A DNA stretch of 64,000 nucleotides from Serratia silvae (GCF_023282985.1 NZ_JAGQDC010000005.1:1-64000), one strand, 5' to 3'. Shown: positions 1-10,198, numbered from the stretch's first letter. Notes: generated by a model from the letters alone, not told the origin. A program made the numbers and translations.

Positions 1-130
1 ATTCGTACAAGCTGAGTTCGCGGGCAGCGGCGGCCACGCCGATACGTTCAGCCAGTTTGAGGGTTTCTTGGCGAAATTCGGGTGTGTACTGTTTGCGGGA
101 CTGCTTTTTGATTGATGCTGATTTTGTCAT
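1..130 (-). CDS. IS3-family transposase OrfA, N-terminal part
   Basis: The reading frame starts with ATG at 130 (minus) and runs off the window edge. The translation begins MTKSASIKKQSRKQYTPEF and continues with a helix-turn-helix region containing RQETLKLAERIGVAAAAREL. This is the typical DNA-binding N-terminus of IS3-group OrfA, which is normally joined to OrfB by programmed frameshifting to form the DDE transposase. Only about 43 codons are visible. An AGAGGTAGCTCAC ribosome-binding stretch precedes the ATG. Confidence 0.75.
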   Translation of the reverse strand, partial: MTKSASIKKQSRKQYTPEFRQETLKLAERIGVAAAARELSLYE

Positions 131-195
131 GTGAGCTACCTCTGGTTAAGAGTTTACTCACTTAGCGCCGTGTCCACTATTGCTGGGTAAGATCA
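1..195 (-). mobile_element. IS3-family insertion sequence, one end (partial)
   Basis: The window opens inside an insertion sequence. Read on the minus strand, the end is TGATCTTACCCAGCAATAG followed by the leader and start of a transposase OrfA. This terminal sequence and the OrfA N-terminus resemble IS3-group elements of enterobacteria. The other end lies outside the window, so completeness and target duplication cannot be judged. The boundary at 195 is inferred from the terminal TGATCTTACCC. Confidence 0.75.
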
Positions 196-419
196 TTCTG
201 GGGGGGGCAGAAGTGGCAGAGTCGGTTACTTTGGCTTTTGCAATGGTAGCTGAAGGGTGGATCTTGTAATCAGGGAAGTGAGTTGACTGATCCGCCACCT
301 GAGTTGGCAGGTTTGTGATGAAAATTTTGGCTAACAAGGACTATGTCCATCCAGACATTCCTTTCTTGCAATATTCATCCTGTTTAGATGTCAATTGTAA
401 GTGTGAAACATTTACTAAA
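196..419. other. unidentified DNA between the IS end and lplA homology
   Basis: About 220 bp between the IS terminus and the point where lipoate ligase similarity begins. A short open frame ends at a TAA at 266-268 (EVAESVTLAFAMVAEGWIL at its end), and a new frame starts at 318. The composition shifts to AT-rich near 320-420, unlike the GC-rich lplA body. I do not recognise either piece. They look like remnants of an accessory gene pair left by a deletion or insertion next to the IS. Confidence 0.4.
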
Positions 420-1310
420 ACCGTGGTGATCGGCCAGTCGCAGAACCCGTGGAAAGAGTGCAATACCCGGCGGATGGAACAGGATGGTATCCGTCTGGCA
501 CGGCGCAGCAGCGGCGGCGGGGCGGTGTTTCACGATCTGGGCAATACCTGCTTTACCTTTATGGCCGGTAAGCCCGGCTACGATAAAACCGTTTCTACCG
601 GCATTATTCTGGCGGCGCTGAAACAGTTGGGTGTTGATGCTTCGGCTTCCGGGCGTAACGATCTGGTGGTCGAAACGGCCGACGGAATGCGCAAGATCTC
701 CGGCTCTGCTTACCGAGAAACCCAGGATCGTGGTTTTCATCACGGTACGCTACTGTTGAATGCCGATCTCAATCGTCTGGCGGATTATCTCAATCCCGAT
801 CCGAAAAAATTGCAGGCGAAAGGCATCACCTCCGTGCGTTCCAGAGTCGCCAACCTGGCCGAGTTTGTGCCAGAAGTCGACCATCAACACGTTTGTGACG
901 CCGTTATTCAGGCATTCTTTGACCATTATGGTGAAACGGCACAGCCGGAAGTGATCTCCCCAGACGTCTTCCCAGACCTGCCCGATTTTGCCCAGCAATT
1001 TGCCAAGCAGAGCAGTTGGGAATGGAATTTTGGCAAAGCGCCAGCGTTTAGTCACTTGCTGAACGAACGCTTTACCTGGGGTGGAGTGGATATCTTCTTT
1101 GACGTGGAGAAGGGGGCGATTATACGCGCGCAGATCTTTACCGATAGCCTCAACCCCGCGCCATTACAGACCTTGGCTGAAAAGCTGGTAGGATGTGCCT
1201 ATCGTAGTGAGGCACTGGCAGACTGTTGTGCACAGTTGGTAGCACAATATCCGCAGCAGGAAAACGAACTTGGCGAACTGCGGCGTTGGCTGTTGGAAAC
1301 CATCAGGTAG
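318..1310 (+). CDS. lplA: lipoate-protein ligase A with a replaced N-terminus
   Basis: LplA activates free lipoate with ATP and attaches it to lysines of the E2 subunits of pyruvate and 2-oxoglutarate dehydrogenases and to GcvH. From [19 protein letters not shown] onward the protein follows E. coli LplA closely: [12 protein letters not shown] for lipoyl-AMP binding, GRNDLVV, the lysine in [10 protein letters not shown], and a full C-terminal accessory domain ending at the expected length. The first ~35 residues ([16 protein letters not shown]...) do not match. The family's N-terminal strands and the NLAxEE-type helix are missing, replaced by an AT-rich, Cys-containing stretch fused in frame near 420. 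ATG 318 has an AGG six bases upstream; a GTG lies at 315. The ORF is open, but activity is doubtful because part of the catalytic domain is gone. It may be a chimeric pseudogene created beside the IS. Confidence 0.7.
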   Translation: MKILANKDYVHPDIPFLQYSSCLDVNCKCETFTKTVVIGQSQNPWKECNTRRMEQDGIRLARRSSGGGAVFHDLGNTCFTFMAGKPGYDKTVSTGIILAALKQLGVDASASGRNDLVVETADGMRKISGSAYRETQDRGFHHGTLLLNADLNRLADYLNPDPKKLQAKGITSVRSRVANLAEFVPEVDHQHVCDAVIQAFFDHYGETAQPEVISPDVFPDLPDFAQQFAKQSSWEWNFGKAPAFSHLLNERFTWGGVDIFFDVEKGAIIRAQIFTDSLNPAPLQTLAEKLVGCAYRSEALADCCAQLVAQYPQQENELGELRRWLLETIR

Positions 1311-1346
1311 TTCTGTGCAGTAAATAAATTGGGATTTTTTAAAAAA

Positions 1347-1373
1347 ATCAGGTGATCGTCGCATCACCTGATT
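1347..1373 (-). terminator. hairpin with T-run on the minus strand
   Basis: AATCAGGTGAT and ATCACCTGATT form an 11-bp perfect stem with a 5-base loop. On the minus strand the stem is followed directly by a run of seven T. On the plus strand no T-run follows, so it is a weaker terminator for lplA. No minus-strand gene that would need it is visible here. Confidence 0.5.
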
Positions 1374-1603
1374 GTTAGCCGCCATACGGTAAGACATACA
1401 AAGAATAAGACTATTAATTTGTAAGGACAGATGGCATAAATTAACTTGGCCGGTTGTATCGCTGGAAAATATCGCTAACGCTATCAATTACTTGATAGCG
1501 CCTGAATAATCACATTACTTTTTCTGAACAATTCTCTTGGGATTGATCGGTATAACTTATTGTTATACGATGGTTTATACACTATTAAGCCTCTGACATT
1601 AAA

Positions 1604-2341
1604 ATGAATATTCAATCAGACGTTGAATTTATTAGTCAGTACGTCTTCCTGCCGATTTATTCCATGACGGGAAGATTACTGGCGGTGGAACTACTCACCC
1701 GTTTTACTGGCTCGGGTGACAACCTGGCGATGCCTACGGAGATCGGCTTGCGGTTATTATCCCCAGAGCAAAGGATTGAATTATTCAACGACCAGCTAAC
1801 GCTGGCGGAAGAGCACGCGTCATGGTTTGCTGCTAGCGGGGTGTCATTGACCATTAATATCGAAGAAACGGTCGTCGATTGGTTGCTGGGCAGCGAGGAA
1901 CGCCGTCAACGTGTGCAGCAGTTGCCGTTTATTGTCTTTGAAATCAATGAGAGTTTTCCCAACCTTTCCGCTGGGAAAGACAACGGGAAAATCCGTTTGT
2001 TAAGTGCCTACTTTACGCTGTGGCTCGATGGGTTCGGTTCTGGAAAATCGACTCTGACCGCACTGTACGATGGTTTATTTGACGTTGTTAAGATCGATAA
2101 ACGCTTTTATTGGCAATTGGTTACCCAACAGGGGTATGACCTGGTCATCGATTCACTGCTTAAGAATATCAATCAACTTTGTAAGGGGATTATTGTTTGC
2201 GGCATAGAGAAAAAAGAGTATTTCAATAAACTGAGCAACACCGGTGTTTTAGGGCTACAGGGTTTTTTATGGCCTGCCATCAGTGTGGATAATCTGCGTT
2301 CTCTACGCAGGATTGCCGATGAGTTTAATCATAATAACTGA
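1604..2341 (+). CDS. ydiV: degenerate EAL-domain protein, YdiV/RflP-like anti-FlhDC factor
   Basis: A 245-residue single EAL-like domain with no signal peptide. The EAL position reads AVELLTRF, and the usual catalytic DDFG pair is replaced by LDGFGSG, so c-di-GMP hydrolysis is not expected. KIDKRF and the closing GLQGFLWP stretch are kept and resemble E. coli YdiV (ALQGCLWP). In E. coli and Salmonella, YdiV binds FlhD, blocks FlhDC and delivers it to ClpXP, repressing flagella under poor nutrition. Placement directly before selO (ydiU) matches the ydiU-ydiV neighbourhood of E. coli. The ribosome-binding site before the ATG is poor, in line with post-transcriptional control known for ydiV. The FlhDC role is inferred by homology. 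Confidence 0.78.
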   Translation: MNIQSDVEFISQYVFLPIYSMTGRLLAVELLTRFTGSGDNLAMPTEIGLRLLSPEQRIELFNDQLTLAEEHASWFAASGVSLTINIEETVVDWLLGSEERRQRVQQLPFIVFEINESFPNLSAGKDNGKIRLLSAYFTLWLDGFGSGKSTLTALYDGLFDVVKIDKRFYWQLVTQQGYDLVIDSLLKNINQLCKGIIVCGIEKKEYFNKLSNTGVLGLQGFLWPAISVDNLRSLRRIADEFNHNN

Positions 2342-2606
2342 TTTTTTGACTTCACACCGGGGTAAATAATGGACTGGATGATTCCCTGCGATGTTATCCA
2401 TTGTGGCTATATCATTGTTCAAACACTTTAATCATACGAGAAATAGAATCACTTAAGGGGGGCAAGCGACTCCGCTAGATAAATGCGCCGAATACTGTTT
2501 TACTTCACGCCCCAGGGATGGGGGCACCGTGCACCAGCATTCTCCCTGTTAATCCTCCGTGTTAATCCGAACCTCCAGGCTCTACACTAAGCGTTATGGA
2601 GGGCCT

Positions 2607-4049
2607 ATGCCGCAATTTGAAAACGCTTATTACCAACAACTGCCCGGTTTTTATACCGCACTGGCGCCAACGCCGCTAAAGGCGGCTCGTTTATTGTATT
2701 ACAGCCAGCCGCTGGCGCAGGAACTGGGGCTGGACGCGAGCTGGTTTACCCCAGAGAAAACGCCAATCTGGGCAGGTGAAACCCTGCTGCCCGGAATGCA
2801 GCCTTTGGCACAGGTTTACAGTGGCCATCAGTTTGGTGCCTGGGCGGGGCAGTTGGGGGATGGCAGGGGGATCCTGCTGGGCGAACAGCGGCTCGCGGAT
2901 GGCCGCAGCATGGACTGGCATCTAAAAGGTGCCGGGTTAACGCCGTATTCCCGCATGGGTGATGGGCGGGCGGTGCTGCGCTCGGTGATCCGTGAATTCC
3001 TGGCCTCCGAGGCGCTATACCATTTGGGGATCCCGACAACGCGAGCCCTGACGATAGTCACCAGCGAACATCCGGTGTTTCGTGAACAACCGGAGCGCGG
3101 GGCAATGTTGCTGCGCGTAGCGGAAAGCCATGTTCGCTTTGGCCATTTCGAACATTTCTATTACCGTAAGCAGTCGGAGCAGGTCAGGCAATTGGCAGAC
3201 TTCGTCATTACGCGCCATTGGCCGCAATGGGTTGAGGAACAAGATCGCTATCTGCTGTGGTTTACCGATGTGGTGGAACGCACTGCACGTATGATTGCCC
3301 ACTGGCAGTGCGTGGGCTTTGCCCACGGCGTGATGAATACCGACAATATGTCGATCCTCGGCTTGACGATGGATTATGGGCCTTATGGTTTCCTCGACGA
3401 CTACCGGCCTGATTATATTTGTAATCACTCCGATCATCAGGGCCGCTACGCGTTTGATAACCAGCCTGCCGTGGGGCTGTGGAACCTGCATCGTTTAGCC
3501 CAAACACTTTCCGGTTTGCTTAGTGCCGAGCAGTTACAGCAGGCGCTGGCCGCCTATGAACCTGCGCTGATGCAGGCTTATGGTGAGCAAATGCGTGCCA
3601 AGCTGGGCTTCTTCACGCAGTCAAAACAGGATAACGATCTGCTGACCGGTTTATTGAGCCTGATGGCGCAAGAGGGGCGTGACTACACCCACACCTTCCG
3701 TCTATTGAGCGACGTTGAGCAGCAGCAGGCGCAAACGCCAATGCGCGATGAATTTATCGATCGCGATGCGTTTGACGGCTGGTATCAAAAATATCGCCAG
3801 CGCTTACAGCTTGAACAGGTGAGTGATGCCCAGCGCCAGCAAATGATGAAGCTGGCGAATCCTAAACTGATTTTGCGTAATTATCTGGCGCAGCAGGCCA
3901 TCGAAGCGGCTGAGCAGGACGATGTCAGCAAGCTGGAACGTTTGCACCAGGCGTTGCTGCAGCCTTTTGCCGATGATGCACAGTATGACGATCTGGCGGC
4001 CCTGCCTCCGGATTGGGGCAAGCATCTGGAAATTTCCTGTTCGAGCTGA
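2607..4049 (+). CDS. selO: protein adenylyltransferase SelO (YdiU)
   Basis: SelO is a pseudokinase-fold enzyme that transfers AMP from ATP to Ser, Thr or Tyr of proteins involved in redox homeostasis. The 480-residue protein carries family motifs in order: [19 protein letters not shown], the nucleotide-binding [36 protein letters not shown] (catalytic loop) and [11 protein letters not shown] (metal-binding). It ends in CSS: a cysteine stands where eukaryotic SelO has selenocysteine, and no SECIS or in-frame UGA is involved. The ATG at 2607 is chosen because GGAGGG lies just upstream and the family start is [16 protein letters not shown]; an upstream in-frame start at 2559 lacks support. It converges on the haem operon with a 27-bp gap. 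Confidence 0.93.
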   Translation: MPQFENAYYQQLPGFYTALAPTPLKAARLLYYSQPLAQELGLDASWFTPEKTPIWAGETLLPGMQPLAQVYSGHQFGAWAGQLGDGRGILLGEQRLADGRSMDWHLKGAGLTPYSRMGDGRAVLRSVIREFLASEALYHLGIPTTRALTIVTSEHPVFREQPERGAMLLRVAESHVRFGHFEHFYYRKQSEQVRQLADFVITRHWPQWVEEQDRYLLWFTDVVERTARMIAHWQCVGFAHGVMNTDNMSILGLTMDYGPYGFLDDYRPDYICNHSDHQGRYAFDNQPAVGLWNLHRLAQTLSGLLSAEQLQQALAAYEPALMQAYGEQMRAKLGFFTQSKQDNDLLTGLLSLMAQEGRDYTHTFRLLSDVEQQQAQTPMRDEFIDRDAFDGWYQKYRQRLQLEQVSDAQRQQMMKLANPKLILRNYLAQQAIEAAEQDDVSKLERLHQALLQPFADDAQYDDLAALPPDWGKHLEISCSS

Positions 4050-4076
4050 ATGCAGCAAGCCCTCCATGGCTTACCG

Positions 4077-4862
4077 TTACTGACGTAAAAACACCTGCGG
4101 CAGTGCGGTTTCCGGGTGGGCGGCGACACCGAGGTCTGCCTGATACCAACGCGTCAGGATATCCGTCTGCAACACCTGCTGTGGGGTACCGGAAGCGACC
4201 AGGCTACCCTGATGCAACAGCAGAATACGATCGGCGTACAGCGCGGCCAGATTAAGATCGTGCAATACGCAACAGACCGCCATCGGCAGCTGACGCGTCA
4301 GGGAGCGCAGCAGGCGTAAAGTATGCTGCTGATGATACAGATCGAGCGCCGAGGTGGGTTCATCAAGGAATAACCAGGATGGTGCGGGTTGCGGCTGCCA
4401 CAACTGCGCTAATACTCTGGCCAGTTGCACTCGCTGTTGTTCCCCGCCGGAAAGCTGACGGTAATCGCGTTGGGCCAGGCTGGCGCAATCGGTCTGCTCC
4501 ATCACCTGCTGGATCGCCCGTTTGGCGTCGCGACCGCTATGCGGAGAGCGGCCCATGGCAACCACTTCTTCCACGGTAAACGGAAAGGCCAGCTCGCTGT
4601 GTTGACGCATTACCGCCCGCACCTTGGCCAACTGCTGCGGTTGCCACTGCTCAAGCGGTTTACCTTGCAGGCGGCACTCGCCACAGTCAGCGGTCAGGTA
4701 ACCGGTAAGTAAGCGAAGCAGGGTCGACTTCCCCGCGCCGTTGGGGCCGATAATCGCCACCACCTCACCGCTGGCGATGCTGAGGGAGACATCGTTGATC
4801 AGTCGTCGATCTCCCAGGTTGTAACGCAATTGCCGTGCTGTCAGCTTTGATGAATCATCCAC
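4077..4862 (-). CDS. hemV: haemin ABC importer, ATP-binding protein
   Basis: The cytoplasmic ATPase of the haem importer, 261 residues. Walker A is GPNGAGKST near residue 40, the signature is [15 protein letters not shown], and Walker B is [12 protein letters not shown], the order of a FecE/BtuD-type ATPase. It is the last gene of the hem operon and overlaps the permease gene by 8 bp, implying translational coupling. The name HmuV is used in Yersinia; hemV is the Serratia name. Confidence 0.93.
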   Translation of the reverse strand: MDDSSKLTARQLRYNLGDRRLINDVSLSIASGEVVAIIGPNGAGKSTLLRLLTGYLTADCGECRLQGKPLEQWQPQQLAKVRAVMRQHSELAFPFTVEEVVAMGRSPHSGRDAKRAIQQVMEQTDCASLAQRDYRQLSGGEQQRVQLARVLAQLWQPQPAPSWLFLDEPTSALDLYHQQHTLRLLRSLTRQLPMAVCCVLHDLNLAALYADRILLLHQGSLVASGTPQQVLQTDILTRWYQADLGVAAHPETALPQVFLRQ

Positions 4863-5859
4863 TCATGCGCTCCCGCTGGCGCATCACCAGCCACAGAAAA
4901 TAGGGACCACCGATCAGGCTGGTCATCAGGCCTACTGGCATTTCTGCCGGGGCGACCAGCGTACGTGCCAGCGTATCGCTGACCAACAGCAGGCAGGCAC
5001 CACCGAGGGCAGAGGCTGGTAACAACCAGCGGTGATCACCCCCAAGCCGCATGCGCACCAAGTGTGGCACGACCAGACCAATAAAGCCGATCACGCCACT
5101 CATCGCTACGGCAGCCCCAATCAGCAGGGCGCTCAGTAATAGCAACTGCAGCTTGGCGCGTTGCACATTAACCCCAAGGTAGTGTGCCTCTTCATCGCCC
5201 AACTGAAGCAGATTCAAACGACGAGCCTGTAGCAGCGTCAACAATGCGGTCGGCAGGATTAGCGAGGCGGACACCACCAGGGTGGGCCACTGTGACTGGC
5301 TAAGACTGCCCATCATCCAGAGCGAAAACTGCCGCAATTGCTGGTCGCTACTGAGGTAAGACAGCACGCCAATCGCCGCCATGCAAAGCGCATTGATGGC
5401 GATACCGGCCAGCAACAGCCGCGACAGGCTGCCGTGCCCGCTGCGGCTGATACCGTAGATCAGTATCGAAACCAGCAGGCTGCCAAGAAACGCCGCCAGC
5501 ATATGGCTGTACAGAGCGATGAGCGGCGGCAGGGCGAGTGGTATGACGATCACCAGGGCAACGAACAGTGCGCCGCCGCTGCTGATCCCCAATAGGCTGG
5601 GATCGGCCAAGGGGTTGCGGAACAGCCCCTGCATCACTGCACCGGAAACGGCCAACGCGCAGCCGATCGCCACGGCTAACAGTACGCGGGGGAGGCGAAT
5701 ATTCAGCCAGATATGCCAGGAGGTATCGCTGAAAGGAGCTTGCCACAGGGTGCGAAATGACAGGGTCAGCGCCCCCAAGTTGGCGGCACCTAGCGCCAGG
5801 ATCGTCAGCAGGATCAGCAGGCTGCCGATCGCCAGACGGGGCGAGGTTCGGCAACGCAT
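4855..5859 (-). CDS. hemU: haemin ABC importer, permease
   Basis: A FecCD-family inner-membrane permease of 334 residues with about ten hydrophobic segments. It has the conserved [20 protein letters not shown] stretch near residue 65 and [15 protein letters not shown] near 255, which contacts the ATPase. It would form a homodimer with two HemV subunits and accept haem from HemT. Its ATG overlaps the stop of hemT by one base, and its end overlaps hemV, so the three are one translation unit. Confidence 0.93.
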   Translation of the reverse strand: MRCRTSPRLAIGSLLILLTILALGAANLGALTLSFRTLWQAPFSDTSWHIWLNIRLPRVLLAVAIGCALAVSGAVMQGLFRNPLADPSLLGISSGGALFVALVIVIPLALPPLIALYSHMLAAFLGSLLVSILIYGISRSGHGSLSRLLLAGIAINALCMAAIGVLSYLSSDQQLRQFSLWMMGSLSQSQWPTLVVSASLILPTALLTLLQARRLNLLQLGDEEAHYLGVNVQRAKLQLLLLSALLIGAAVAMSGVIGFIGLVVPHLVRMRLGGDHRWLLPASALGGACLLLVSDTLARTLVAPAEMPVGLMTSLIGGPYFLWLVMRQRERMSG

Positions 5860-6689
5860 TACTTTTGCTCCGCCGCTTTACGCAACAAGCCTAGCGCCTG
5901 CGGTGTTTCCAGACCAAAACCGAGCAGCGCCATATCATCTACGATCAGCACACGGCGATTTTTTCCTGCCGGTGTCAGAGCGATGCCGGGCAATTGCCAC
6001 AGGTTTTCCCGGCCGCCGATGGAGCGAACGCCATCGGTAGTCACCAGCAGCAAGTCTGGTGCGCTGGCAATCACGCCTTCCTGTGAGAGCGGACGGTAAC
6101 GGCTGAAGCCCTGCATGGCATTTTTCAGTCCGGCAGCTCTGATGATGGCATCTGCCGCAGTTTGCTGGCCCGCCGCCATGGGAGTAATACCGCCGTGACT
6201 CATCACAAACAGCACTTTCACCGGCAGCGGCGTATTGGCTACCGCCGCCAACTGTTGCTGATAACGTTCGGCCAACTGCTTGCCTTGGCTACTGCGATTG
6301 ATGGCATCGGCTATCACACTGATTTTTTCGGGCACGGCCTGCACGGTAGTATCCCCAGGGATACGTACCATCTTCACGCCACTGTCTTCCAACTGCTTGA
6401 GCACCAGGGCGGGTTCGGCCAACTCGGTGGTCAGGATCAGGGTGGGTTTCAGCGCCAGGATACCTTCGGCATTCAGTTGGCGCATATAGCCCACATCAGG
6501 CAATTTCTGCACGGCAGCAGGATGCAGACTGGTACTGTCTCGTGCCACCACTTCATCGCCCGCGCCCAGCGCGAAGGCAATTTCGGTCACGTCACCGCCT
6601 ATCGAGACAATCCTCTCGGCCGCCACTGCGGTTAATGGAAACGCCAGCGCGATGCACAGCGCCAGGCGACGGGGCAATGAAGCTATCAT
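5859..6689 (-). CDS. hemT: haemin periplasmic binding protein
   Basis: A cluster-A substrate-binding protein of 276 residues. A signal peptide ([19 protein letters not shown], cut after AVAA) is followed by [29 protein letters not shown], the opening of HmuT/HemT proteins. The Tyr in [19 protein letters not shown] fits the haem-iron ligand region of this family. It shuttles haem from the TonB receptor HemR to HemUV. The start overlaps the hemS stop by four bases (ATGA). Confidence 0.92.
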   Translation of the reverse strand: MIASLPRRLALCIALAFPLTAVAAERIVSIGGDVTEIAFALGAGDEVVARDSTSLHPAAVQKLPDVGYMRQLNAEGILALKPTLILTTELAEPALVLKQLEDSGVKMVRIPGDTTVQAVPEKISVIADAINRSSQGKQLAERYQQQLAAVANTPLPVKVLFVMSHGGITPMAAGQQTAADAIIRAAGLKNAMQGFSRYRPLSQEGVIASAPDLLLVTTDGVRSIGGRENLWQLPGIALTPAGKNRRVLIVDDMALLGFGLETPQALGLLRKAAEQK

Positions 6690-7720
6690 GCGGCGACATC
6701 CTTCGGTTCAAGTGCAGCAACCTGCTCACGCCACTGGATCTGCTCCGGTTGGCCTTCGGTACGCTGCCCGTAGAGTTGAGCGATCTGGGTGCCATCGGCG
6801 GCAAACAGTTCCAGGCTGGTGACCATGCCATCTTTGGTTGGCTTGCGGGTGATCCAGCTTTCGGCGATCGCCCCTTCAATCAGGTGCAGGGTAAAGTGGC
6901 GGTTGAAGATGTTGACCCAGCCGTCCTGCGGCATCAGGCGTTCGATCTGGCCGGTAAATATTTGCACGCAGCCACGGTTGCCGACGAAGATCATGATTTC
7001 GTTCTGCGCCGACTTGGCGGCTTCCAGGATCTCAGTCAGCGCACTGTTGTCCACGCGGTAGGCCAGATCGTTACCCACGGCGCGGAAGGCCTGTTGGCGG
7101 GTCAGATTATTGCGGCTCAGCAGTTGGAAGAACTGGTGGACATCGGTCATAGCTCGCCAGTCAACATCGATTTTGGTGGCATCTGGTGCGCTGTTACTTT
7201 CTTTAATCTCGGCGGGTTGTAGCTCCAATGCCGGGTTTTCCGCACTTTGATGGCGTTCGACCAGGGCGAACCAGGCAGCGAGATCGGTTTCGTCGGTAGT
7301 GTAAACCTTGTGCAGCGCGTCACCTTGATAATCAAAGAACTGAATGCTGTGGCGTACGCCGCGCTTGTTGGTTTCACTTAAGGCAAAAACGCTGGCCCAT
7401 TGGTTGAGGAACAGGCGCAGATCCAGCTCGCGCGGGTTGAGGATCAGCCCGGCATGGCCATTGAGGTGTTGATTCTGGTAACGTCCCACCTGCTCGTGTA
7501 CCGCATAGCTGTTACGCGTGATGGATTTGGTGACGCCAACCTGTTCCAGTTCGGTCAGCAGCGTGCGGGCATCGGCCTGCAAGCGACGAGTATCGTGGCC
7601 GACGCGGGCGTGGGTCAGTTCGGCTTCGCTGATACCCAACAGGTCGGCCAGATCGCGGGCATATTTACCTGGGTGCTCAATTTTCACCTGCTCATAACGT
7701 TGGTATAGGGTCTCGCTCAT
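6686..7720 (-). CDS. hemS: haemin-handling/degrading factor
   Basis: A 344-residue HemS/HmuS/ChuS-type cytoplasmic protein built from two structurally related halves. The N-terminal half carries [30 protein letters not shown], and the second half has a parallel [15 protein letters not shown] region. Members bind haem after import and either degrade it, releasing iron, or hold it safely. A 26-base hairpin sits between hemR and hemS. The gene is followed by hemT with a four-base overlap. Confidence 0.92.
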   Translation of the reverse strand: MSETLYQRYEQVKIEHPGKYARDLADLLGISEAELTHARVGHDTRRLQADARTLLTELEQVGVTKSITRNSYAVHEQVGRYQNQHLNGHAGLILNPRELDLRLFLNQWASVFALSETNKRGVRHSIQFFDYQGDALHKVYTTDETDLAAWFALVERHQSAENPALELQPAEIKESNSAPDATKIDVDWRAMTDVHQFFQLLSRNNLTRQQAFRAVGNDLAYRVDNSALTEILEAAKSAQNEIMIFVGNRGCVQIFTGQIERLMPQDGWVNIFNRHFTLHLIEGAIAESWITRKPTKDGMVTSLELFAADGTQIAQLYGQRTEGQPEQIQWREQVAALEPKDVAA

Positions 7721-7749
7721 TATTTGGCTTCCTGTGCTGGTGGATGAGG

Positions 7750-7775
7750 AGCGGGCAAAAAACGCGCTACCCGCT
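7750..7775 (-). promoter_or_regulatory. intercistronic hairpin between hemR and hemS
   Basis: AGCGGG and CCCGCT pair around a 14-base loop containing a T-run on the minus strand. It lies about 30 bases before the hemS ATG. It could stabilise hemR mRNA or partly attenuate transcription into hemSTUV, which would fit the greater need for receptor than for importer. Structure seen; function inferred. Confidence 0.35.
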
Positions 7776-7788
7776 GTGGTTCAATGGG

Positions 7789-9861
7789 TTACCACTGATA
7801 GCTGATCAGCAGTTTGGCGTTACGACCATCCTGCGGAATGCCCTGTGGTGAGTAATATTCTTTATCGAAGGCGTTCCCCAGAACCACGGTAGTGGTGACG
7901 CCCTGCAGGTCTTCGCGGCCTTTATAGCTTAGGTAGAAGTCGTTCACGCCATAACCGGCTTGCTTGGTGTAGCCGGTAGCCACGTGGTGGGCACTCTGGG
8001 CAAAGGTTCCAACCCAGCCGGTGGATAAACCGGTCTCGGCAATAGGAATATCCAACACGCTGGTGACCGTATCCGGGTTGATACTGGAGAGCCAGTCACC
8101 CGTAGTTTCATCTTTACCACGTGTGCGGTTGTAGGCCAGATCCAAACCGAACCACTGGGTTTTATAGTTCAGCGAGGCATCCCATCCCCAAATCTTGGCG
8201 CGATCGATATTGGTTGAGAAGGTGGTACAGCTGATGCAGTACATACCGCGAGGGCCACGGCCTAACTCCATGGTGACACCGGTAGTAATATAATCTCTGG
8301 CTTTGGTATCGAAGTAACTGGCCTTTAATTGCAGGCTGTCATCGGCCATTAACAGATCGTCAAAGCGTAAGCCGAAGCCGTATTCCTGCGTGGCGTTGGT
8401 TTCCGGCTTCAGATTTGGGTTAGGCACCCAATAGTTGGTGATGGTGGTCGGGCCCATCGGGATCGAGAAGTGCTTGGAGTCGTTGTACATCTCGCCCATG
8501 GTTGGTGCGCGGAACGCCTGAGCATAGGAGGCGAACATCATCAGCCAATCGGTAGGGGTAACGCTCATCGCACCACGGGATGACCACTTGTTGGCGTTGA
8601 CGTCGTCATAACCGTCGCTAGAGCCTTTGTAGTTGTCATAACGCGTCCCGGCCAGGAAAGAGACGGGCAGGTCACGCAGAGTGATCTCATCCTGCAACCA
8701 GCCGGAAGCGAAGTTGATTTTGGCCTGCGGGAAGCTCTCTGTTGCGCCCCCCGGCGTCTGTTCCTGCCGGTAGGCTTCGCTACCATAGGTAAACAGGTGC
8801 GAAGCGAAGCTGTCGGCAAACAGGCGGGTACGGTTTTCCAGCTTGCCACCTTTGGTGGTTTGTTTGCGAGCTTCATCCGTGCTGCCGTCGGTATGCGCAT
8901 TGATCTCTACTTCGGAGTAATAGAGTTTGGCATCGGCATCCAGCCAATCTTGGCCTGTGGGCTTGAGCTTATAGCCGAGCTGTGCGTCACGCTGAATCGT
9001 AGAACGGTCAGTTAACACATTGCTGCTAGAAACATCAGGCGTTTGCGGGTTCTTAGGTTCTTGCGCCCGGTTGTTGTAATAACGCAGATTACCGCTCAGG
9101 GACTGGTTGTCATCGATGGCCCAGGTGCCTTTGGCCAGAACGTTGCTGATGGTCTCGTCGTTCGGTGCATTAAAGCCATCGCCCTGGCGAATATCGCCAA
9201 TATCGCGGGTGCCGAAAGAGATCAGACCATCGAGATCGTCAGTTTTACCGTAAGCGCTGGCGCCCATACCCAGGCTATGATCGCCGGTAGCCGCCGTGCC
9301 GAACACGCGATAGCCGGTGTTATGGCCGGGCAACAACAGATCGGCGGCATCCACCGTTTCATAGGAGATAACCCCACCTAATGCGCCACTGCCGTACAAC
9401 AGTGCCGATGGGCCACGCACTACTTCAATCCGTTTTACCAAGCCAGGATCCAGGAAGGTGCCATTGATATGGCCGGTATCGGTTCCCTGACGAATACCAT
9501 CAACCAGGATCAGCACTCCACGGCGATCATAACCCCGCATCATAATGTCTTGCCCATTGCTCCGGCCAGTACCGGTCACGGTAATACCAGGCACATGACG
9601 CAGCATATCGCCAGCTGTGGTGGCGGTCTGGCTCTGAGGGCTATTGCCGTCGATCACCGTCACCATCATCGGCGCTGCAAAACTACTGCGCGGATTACCG
9701 GTGGCGACCACGGTCATGGCGTCATCTTTGTTTTTTTCTTGTGCCTTGCTGGCAGCGGAAACACTGGTGTCGGTCTGGGCAAAAACCACCGTAGGCAAAG
9801 CGCAGGCAATGGCCAGGCTTAATGCGGATAAACGCAGCCGGGAGGCAAAAATGGCAGGCAT
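7789..9861 (-). CDS. hemR: TonB-dependent haem/haemoglobin receptor
   Basis: A 690-residue outer-membrane receptor. A signal peptide ending TVVFA precedes a TonB box (DAMTVVATG), a plug domain (GDMLRHVPGITVTGTGR, RGYDRRGVLILVDGIRQG) and a 22-strand barrel ending in aromatic W (LLISYQW). The HemR/HmuR signatures FRAPTMGEMYNDSKHF and PNPNLKPE are present. ATG 9861 is preferred: GGAG lies nine bases upstream and the signal peptide then begins MPAIFAS; an ATG at 9888 would add nine residues. The receptor strips haem from host proteins and transports it with TonB energy. Expression should be iron-repressed through the Fur box upstream of hemP. Confidence 0.95.
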   Translation of the reverse strand: MPAIFASRLRLSALSLAIACALPTVVFAQTDTSVSAASKAQEKNKDDAMTVVATGNPRSSFAAPMMVTVIDGNSPQSQTATTAGDMLRHVPGITVTGTGRSNGQDIMMRGYDRRGVLILVDGIRQGTDTGHINGTFLDPGLVKRIEVVRGPSALLYGSGALGGVISYETVDAADLLLPGHNTGYRVFGTAATGDHSLGMGASAYGKTDDLDGLISFGTRDIGDIRQGDGFNAPNDETISNVLAKGTWAIDDNQSLSGNLRYYNNRAQEPKNPQTPDVSSSNVLTDRSTIQRDAQLGYKLKPTGQDWLDADAKLYYSEVEINAHTDGSTDEARKQTTKGGKLENRTRLFADSFASHLFTYGSEAYRQEQTPGGATESFPQAKINFASGWLQDEITLRDLPVSFLAGTRYDNYKGSSDGYDDVNANKWSSRGAMSVTPTDWLMMFASYAQAFRAPTMGEMYNDSKHFSIPMGPTTITNYWVPNPNLKPETNATQEYGFGLRFDDLLMADDSLQLKASYFDTKARDYITTGVTMELGRGPRGMYCISCTTFSTNIDRAKIWGWDASLNYKTQWFGLDLAYNRTRGKDETTGDWLSSINPDTVTSVLDIPIAETGLSTGWVGTFAQSAHHVATGYTKQAGYGVNDFYLSYKGREDLQGVTTTVVLGNAFDKEYYSPQGIPQDGRNAKLLISYQW

Positions 9862-9953
9862 GTGGCAACTCTCCGTATGACTCAACATATCAATAGATTT
9901 GCTGGCTGCCTGGATCGCAAGATCGGGGTGGCTGGCGTAAATGGATTAAGGCG

Positions 9954-10148
9954 TTATTTGGTTAGGATCAATTTTCCTGCTTTGGTCTGACGCAGTTGAT
10001 AGCGTTGTCCTTGATGGATGATCACCGCCAGCCCATCACTGCCCAATAGTTCGACACTGTCGAAGCAGGGCGGTAAAGCGGCATGCACACTGCCGTCAGG
10101 AGTAACCAAAGCGTTGTTGGACTGGTGGGCATTATTGAGATTGTCCAT
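9954..10148 (-). CDS. hemP: haemin uptake protein HemP (YdiE-like)
   Basis: A 64-residue small protein, the first gene of the locus. The C-terminal half DGLAVIIHQGQRYQLRQTKAGKLILTK matches the HemP/YdiE family pattern (YxLRQTxxGKLxLTK). Family members accompany haem receptors; in some bacteria HemP acts as a transcriptional activator of the receptor gene. A near-consensus Fur box lies ~30 bp upstream of the ATG, so the operon start is here. Confidence 0.9.
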   Translation of the reverse strand: MDNLNNAHQSNNALVTPDGSVHAALPPCFDSVELLGSDGLAVIIHQGQRYQLRQTKAGKLILTK

Positions 10149-10179
10149 AAATTCAACCGGTAAATGGTAATTGATATCA

Positions 10180-10198
10180 AATTGATAATCATTATCAT
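10180..10198. promoter_or_regulatory. Fur box of the hem operon
   Basis: AATTGATAATCATTATCAT contains the core GATAATCATTATC of the 19-bp Fur consensus and sits upstream of hemP on the minus strand. Fe-Fur binding would block hemPRSTUV when iron is plentiful. An adjacent TTGATATCAA palindrome at 10171-10180 may extend the site. Confidence 0.85.

Noticed and set aside
2369-2431. A 20-codon ATG frame between ydiV and selO
   Set aside because: Very short, and no conservation or context supports it.
4057-4072. Possible terminator between selO and hemV
   Set aside because: The stem is only five base pairs with no T-run; too weak to list as a feature.
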